From Balanoglossus misakiensis (Eukaryota; Hemichordata): 64,000 nt of DNA. The DNA lies in contig CM082595.2 in assembly GCA_040954595.2 (NCBI GenBank), positions 6,386,001 to 6,450,000 on the forward strand, read 5' to 3'. Both the position numbers and the translations under genes were made by a program. Below are positions 63,701 through 64,000 of the stretch, piece after piece (within the stretch, counting starts at the first letter, position 1; every line of letters begins with the position of its first letter). The notes beneath the pieces are model-generated. The model ran no database searches. It was not told where the DNA came from and saw only the letters and a list, made by a program, of their open reading frames with translations.

Positions 63701-64000
63701 ACCAGCCCGGGGAACAATATGTGCGCTCTGTCTGACAGCCGCGTGGCGGCCATTTTCTGGATTCCGAATGAATAATCAACGGAAGTGCCCTGGGAAGTGT
63801 TATATTTCGCGCCATGTCTTCGGGGCTGTTGTAATAATTGATATTATGTGACCTCAGATACTTCAAGCTTCAATCCCGAGCATCCCCCACTGATTTACAT
63901 TGCATAAATTGTCCCCCGCACATTTTGCCGTAATTTGAGCAAACAGCTCTATACTCAGCAGGGCTGGGCAAGCGCGTCACTGCACTGCACTCGCTGGACT
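54796..64000. other. Right-hand 9 kb, no supported gene
   Basis: Many short open frames without splice or domain support. A poly-C run lies at about 59902-59919 and a CRE palindrome at 56550. Near 63.0-63.8 kb are motifs common in housekeeping promoters (AAGATGGCGCC at about 63021, a CGGAAGTG ETS-like site at about 63780, GCGGCCATTTTC at about 63746), so a gene may start just beyond or near the right edge. Confidence 0.4.

Overview
The window looks like nuclear DNA from an animal, most likely a marine invertebrate. It is AT-rich, gene-sparse and full of microsatellites and short inverted-repeat elements. The genes that can be recognised have short exons, GT-AG introns of 0.4 to about 9 kb, TATA boxes and AATAAA signals. 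There are no operons and no long housekeeping reading frames. I cannot fix the phylum. A weak resemblance of one peptide to echinoderm relaxant peptides would fit a deuterostome such as a hemichordate or echinoderm, but this is only a guess.

The supported genes all encode proteins entering the secretory pathway, and two look like new neuropeptide or peptide-hormone precursors. (1) Minus strand, 37.9-49.0 kb: a TATA-box signal-peptide exon (48905-48973), a probable small second exon (48449-48505) and a large last exon (37897-39342). The last exon encodes 25 protein-identical copies of a 16-residue unit. KK cleavage and Gly-directed amidation would release AKPDFGVGGFDVL-amide from it. The same exon encodes a two-cysteine peptide flanked by KRR and GKR. 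(2) Minus strand, 18.8-21.0 kb: a three-exon, 96-residue precursor with a TATA box and signal peptide. Its last intron splits the Arg codon of a Lys-Arg site, and it ends in DLFWKTGR-stop, predicting DLFWKT-amide. (3) Plus strand, 15.57-16.6 kb: a 252-residue secreted acidic protein with an 11-residue EGT(E/D)EPEEEE(H/Y) repeat. (4) Minus strand, 0.9-1.2 kb: the first exon of another secreted protein, with a TATA box and an RFX-type X-box; the rest probably lies left of the window.

Other parts are weaker. Isolated exon-like segments on both strands (25117-25215, 34682-34759, 36160-36304, 54742-54795) may belong to genes mostly outside what I can trace. A minus-strand stretch at 2581-2998 looks like a coding sequence broken by a frame change and a stop.

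The remainder is intergenic or intronic: two copies of one terminal-inverted-repeat MITE (25282-25492 and 39481-39693), another inverted-repeat element (23708-23957), a degenerate three-unit tandem repeat (about 52.3-52.6 kb), and CATA, GATA, GAT and GA microsatellites. From about 55 kb to the right end I found no gene I could support. Joining of exons across introns is inferred from splice sites and reading-frame phase, not from transcripts.
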